This document shows positions 61,278-64,000 of a stretch of 64,000 bases of DNA, in pieces. The notes under the pieces are model-generated. The model did not search any database. It was not told the origin of the DNA and was given only the letters and a program-made list of their open reading frames with translations. Origin of the DNA: Fragaria x ananassa (Eukaryota > Streptophyta > Magnoliopsida > Rosales > Rosaceae); contig CP139756.1 in the NCBI GenBank assembly GCA_034370585.1, positions 4,900,501 to 4,964,500 on the forward strand, read 5' to 3'. Position numbers and translations under genes: made by a program. The first letter of the stretch is position 1, and each line of letters starts with the position of its first letter.

Positions 61278-61874
61278 AGCAAATTCTAGCAGACTCTTTA
61301 TTTTAATTTTTAGCTATTTTAGAGAGCATGTTTAATTTTTTTTTGATATTTTTCAGAACTCTAACAGACTAGCCAAAGTTTAGCTATTTTGACTTTTAGA
61401 GCATCTTTAGCAATGATAGTCATTTTTGAGTTAAATTTTAGTCAAATTAGCTAAAATGTCACTTTGGCTAGTCACTTTAGAAATGCGGCTACATCAATGC
61501 TCTCTATTTTAGCTAGTATTACATCAACATTATTATTCAAATAAAGATTAAATAGTTTAAATATATTTATATATCACGTAAAATATCTAATACAAGGAAT
61601 GTATTAAATTATAGCTAGCCTCATCTGAGTCATCTCGCTCTCTATATTTAGCTAGCGAGATAGTTAAAAGTCATAATAGCTAAACTTTGGCTAGTTTGCT
61701 GGAGCTCAGAAAATATTAAAAAAAATTAAACACGTTATCTAAAATAGTTAAAAGCTAAAATAGAGAATATGTTAAAGTTGATTTTAGCTATCTTGCTAGC
61801 TAAATATAGAGAGCGAGATAACTCAGATAAGGCTAACTAAAATTTAATACATTCATTGTAAAATATTTTACTTG

Positions 61875-61905
<31 letters not shown>

Positions 61906-62069
61906 TAAACTATTTAATTTTTATTTAAAGAATAATGTTGATGTAGTGCTAGCTAAAATAGAGAGTATTGATGCAGCCGTATTTCTAAAGTGGCTAGCCA
62001 AAATGACATTTTAGCTAATTTGACTAAAATTAATTAACTCAAAAATAGTTAATATTGCTAAAAATGCTC
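61278..62069. mobile_element. MITE family A, outer copy split by an inner copy
   Basis: The left part (61278-61398) and the right part (61784-62069) together follow the 10945-11315 MITE. The right end is GCTAAAAATGCTC followed by TTA. The left end (AGCAAATTCTAGC after CTA) is decayed. The right part contains a TA run at about 61886-61906. Confidence 0.7.
61399..61783. mobile_element. MITE family A, inner copy nested in the outer copy
   Basis: The ends are GAGCATCTTTAGC on the left and AATCAACTTTAAC read inward from the right, with TTA on both sides (61396-61398 and 61784-61786). It lies inverted relative to the outer copy. No coding capacity. Confidence 0.75.
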
Positions 62070-62072
62070 TTA

Positions 62073-63420
62073 CACTCGATATTAGCTCCAGCTGCAATTT
62101 CTACAATATGTTTTTTGTGCAGGAAATAGACTCAGCTGCACTGCCTATAGCAACGAAGATGACAAAAGGGACATATTAGCTTTTCGAATCTTGTTTTGTT
62201 GCTGGGTAGTTTTGATGCACATTTTATAACTTTAGTTTAGAACTGAACGTTTTTATTGTACATTTTTGTACAAACGTACTAGACATATATAGATGCTGAA
62301 CAAATTGGAATGGGGTCGATTGCCTTTTTCCTTTACTAACACCACCTAAATCTGCCTGCCTGTGATCCGTGAACATAACATGATTAACATCGATCCCAAA
62401 AGATCTCTTGTGAGATTTCTCATACACACCAAAAACAAAACTATTTGATCGACTTCTTGAAGCCATTGAAAGATACATATATATATATACTCAGATTCAC
62501 TTTTCTAATTAATATTGCCTCTCTTCCAATGATTCTTAGTCTTTGATTGAACCATTTTGTTTATATTTAACATAGGTCGTCTCACTTAAACAGTAACACA
62601 GTCTTAATATATAAGCAAGGAGTTATGTCATTCTCGAGTGTCATTCTTCTTACATCATGCAAACCAATTATATATATTGTGGGGGAAGATCTCAAATTGC
62701 GCGTTCAAATCTGTCAGTAGTTGCCGTTCTTAATTAATCATGCCAGCATTGCACTTTCTCACCGCAATTTTGCAGTCTGGTTTGATCATGCTTGTATGAA
62801 ATTGCACCTCATATTTCAGCTGGACCAGAACTTCCGTTTCGCCGAAATAGAACAAAATTCACATGCATTTTGGCAATGACTGTGCATTCTCCTGATTTGA
62901 TGAGTCATATTCACATGACAATAGTTTTTATTGCAAATCACCAGACAAGAGAGATGATTGGAAATACTGAGATGCACTTAAACGCACATAAATACACGTT
63001 AAACGGTTAGATTGTGTTTATCACACTGTTTGATTTTATAGATATATGAATGGTTGAGATCGTATAATAACGATTTTTTGATACAAATTGTATAATAACG
63101 TTGTGTCACCTGCACCTTGGAAGGAAAATATTTCGTCCATAAAAGAACCGCTGGTTGGCTACAGATTGAAAACAGATGACGGTGCATTCTGCATGTTAGT
63201 CTCTCTTTTAAAAGTAGACACGTTTGTTCAAGAACCTCCATGCGTTGATCAAATCATCCTACGACTGTTCAGAAGTTTCTGCAACTCTGCAACTTGTTAT
63301 TTAATTGATTTCATAAACACTATAAACAGGGCTGCGGTGCAATACCATGTCTCAAACCAACCAAACTTAGTCGACTGCCATTTAGCTTTGAGGTTTTCTC
63401 TTCCGGTTTACTTTGCAAAG
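62073..63420. other. Intergenic; upstream region of the oxygenase copy
   Basis: No features supported. A long open frame joins the oxygenase start from 63088, but its N-terminal extension does not look like the family and is probably leader. Confidence 0.4.
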
Positions 63421-63949
63421 ATGGCGACAGCAAAGCTGCTCCTTACGGACCTCATCTCCGTCGTCGACCATGTCCCTTCAAACTACATTCGCCCCATTTC
63501 CGATCGTCCAAATCTCGCCGACGTCCAGCGTCGTCGGAGGGCTCCATCCCTCTCATTGATCTTCAGCGCCTCAACGGCCCCAACCACTGATATTATCCAA
63601 CAGATTGCCCAAGCTTGCCAAAATTATGGCTTCTTTCAGGTATATATAGATATTGATGACTGAATTTACAACTTTACAATATTAACCAACTGTTTAATAA
63701 TGATTCAGGTTAAAAATCATGGGGTACCGGCGGAGATGATCGACGGCATGTTAAACATAGCAAGAGAGTTTTTCAGGTTGCCGGAGAGTGAGAGGATGAA
63801 GATATACTCTGATGACCCTTCAAAGACTACAAGGCTGTCCACTAGTTTCAATGTCAAGACAGAAAAAACCGCTAACTGGAGATCAGACTCCATTGCTACC
63901 CTCTTGAAGATTACATCCATGAATGGCCTTCCAATCCTCCCTCTTTCAG
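63421..63949 (+). pseudogene. DMR6-like 2-oxoglutarate/Fe(II) oxygenase, frameshifted; continues off the right edge
   Basis: The family (DMR6, DLO, S3H) hydroxylates salicylic acid and tempers immunity. Exon 1 is 63421..63639, beginning MATAKLLLTDLISVVDHVPS. Exon 2 is 63709..63949, beginning VKNHGVPAEMIDGML, with the typical TTRLSTSFNVKTEK; both borders are GT-AG. Two regions are out of frame. In exon 1, codons for SIPLIDLQRLNGPN are present only in another frame between two opposite one-base shifts (about 63522 and 63586), so the conserved IPLIDL strand would be lost. In exon 2, about seven bases after NWR are missing (near 63881), and the continuation RLHCYPLEDYIHEWPSNPPS is again out of frame. 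The iron-binding His-Asp-His lies off the window, but the reading frame is already broken. Confidence 0.75.
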
Positions 63950-64000
63950 GTAAATTAGAATGCCTATCTCATTTCTTCGTTTTCATTTATCTAAATCTTC

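Noticed and set aside
63088..63420. N-terminal extension of the oxygenase frame from 63088
   Set aside because: The family starts at MATAKLLLTD; the extension is unlike any oxygenase and begins in A+T-rich leader sequence.
1..64000. CRISPR array, operon or bacterial gene cluster
   Set aside because: Introns, plant families and lack of polycistronic arrangement show plant nuclear DNA; no repeat-spacer pattern was seen.

Overview
The window looks like nuclear DNA of a dicot plant. It is A+T-rich, its genes are split by short GT-AG introns, and it carries plant-only families (NAC with a membrane anchor, NGATHA-type B3, AP2/ERF, WAT1/EamA, a plant isoprenylated metallochaperone, a DMR6-like oxygenase). 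Its many small non-autonomous DNA elements also fit. Gene styles suggest a rosid, perhaps Rosaceae, but that is an impression and was not tested by any search.

Layout. 1-1348 (-): 5' part of a NUP98-type FG nucleoporin gene running off the left edge. 2000-2386: hAT-like element. 3760-4731 (+): AP2/ERF factor. 5630-5755 (-): orphan C-terminal piece of a serpin gene. 7300-9013 (+): WAT1-related transporter, six exons. 9328-9510 (+): degenerate U2 snRNA copy with remnants of its own promoter. 9861-10415 (-): small unknown acidic/KE-rich protein. 10945-11315: MITE with TTA duplication. 11732-13559 (+): dolichol-phosphate mannose synthase catalytic subunit, eight exons. 13930-14165 (-): fragment of an FCP1/CPL-type CTD phosphatase. 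14922-16372 (+): RING-CH membrane E3 ligase. 17360-17762: inverted-repeat element carrying telomere-like repeats and G-boxes, then a G-box cluster, then 18150-21296 (+): membrane-tethered NAC factor, seven exons. 22204-22401 (+): small peptide gene. 23800-26139 (-): F-box/LRR pseudogene with two frameshifts and an inserted element. 31666-32966 (+): HIPP-type metallochaperone. 35296-38530 (+): uncharacterised serine-rich plant protein. 38531-48931: about 10 kb with no gene I can support, holding one hAT-like element. 48932-50320 (-): NGATHA-like B3 repressor. 50321-58062: gene-poor, with two large hairpin elements. 58063-59919 (+): TIM13. 61278-62069: one MITE nested in another. 63421-63949 (+): start of a DMR6-like oxygenase copy that is frameshifted and probably dead.

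These genes are not an operon or cluster; each is an ordinary independent plant gene. Several are regulators (AP2/ERF, NAC, NGATHA) with long upstream regions full of small transposons. The most interesting material is in the non-coding and broken parts: an element in the F-box/LRR gene whose ends could act as an in-frame intron, the U2 copy with a decayed upstream element, the G-box-carrying element in the NAC promoter, the nested MITEs, and two long hairpins.

Exon boundaries were set by eye from GT/AG sites and reading-frame continuity. No alignment, gene predictor or database was run.
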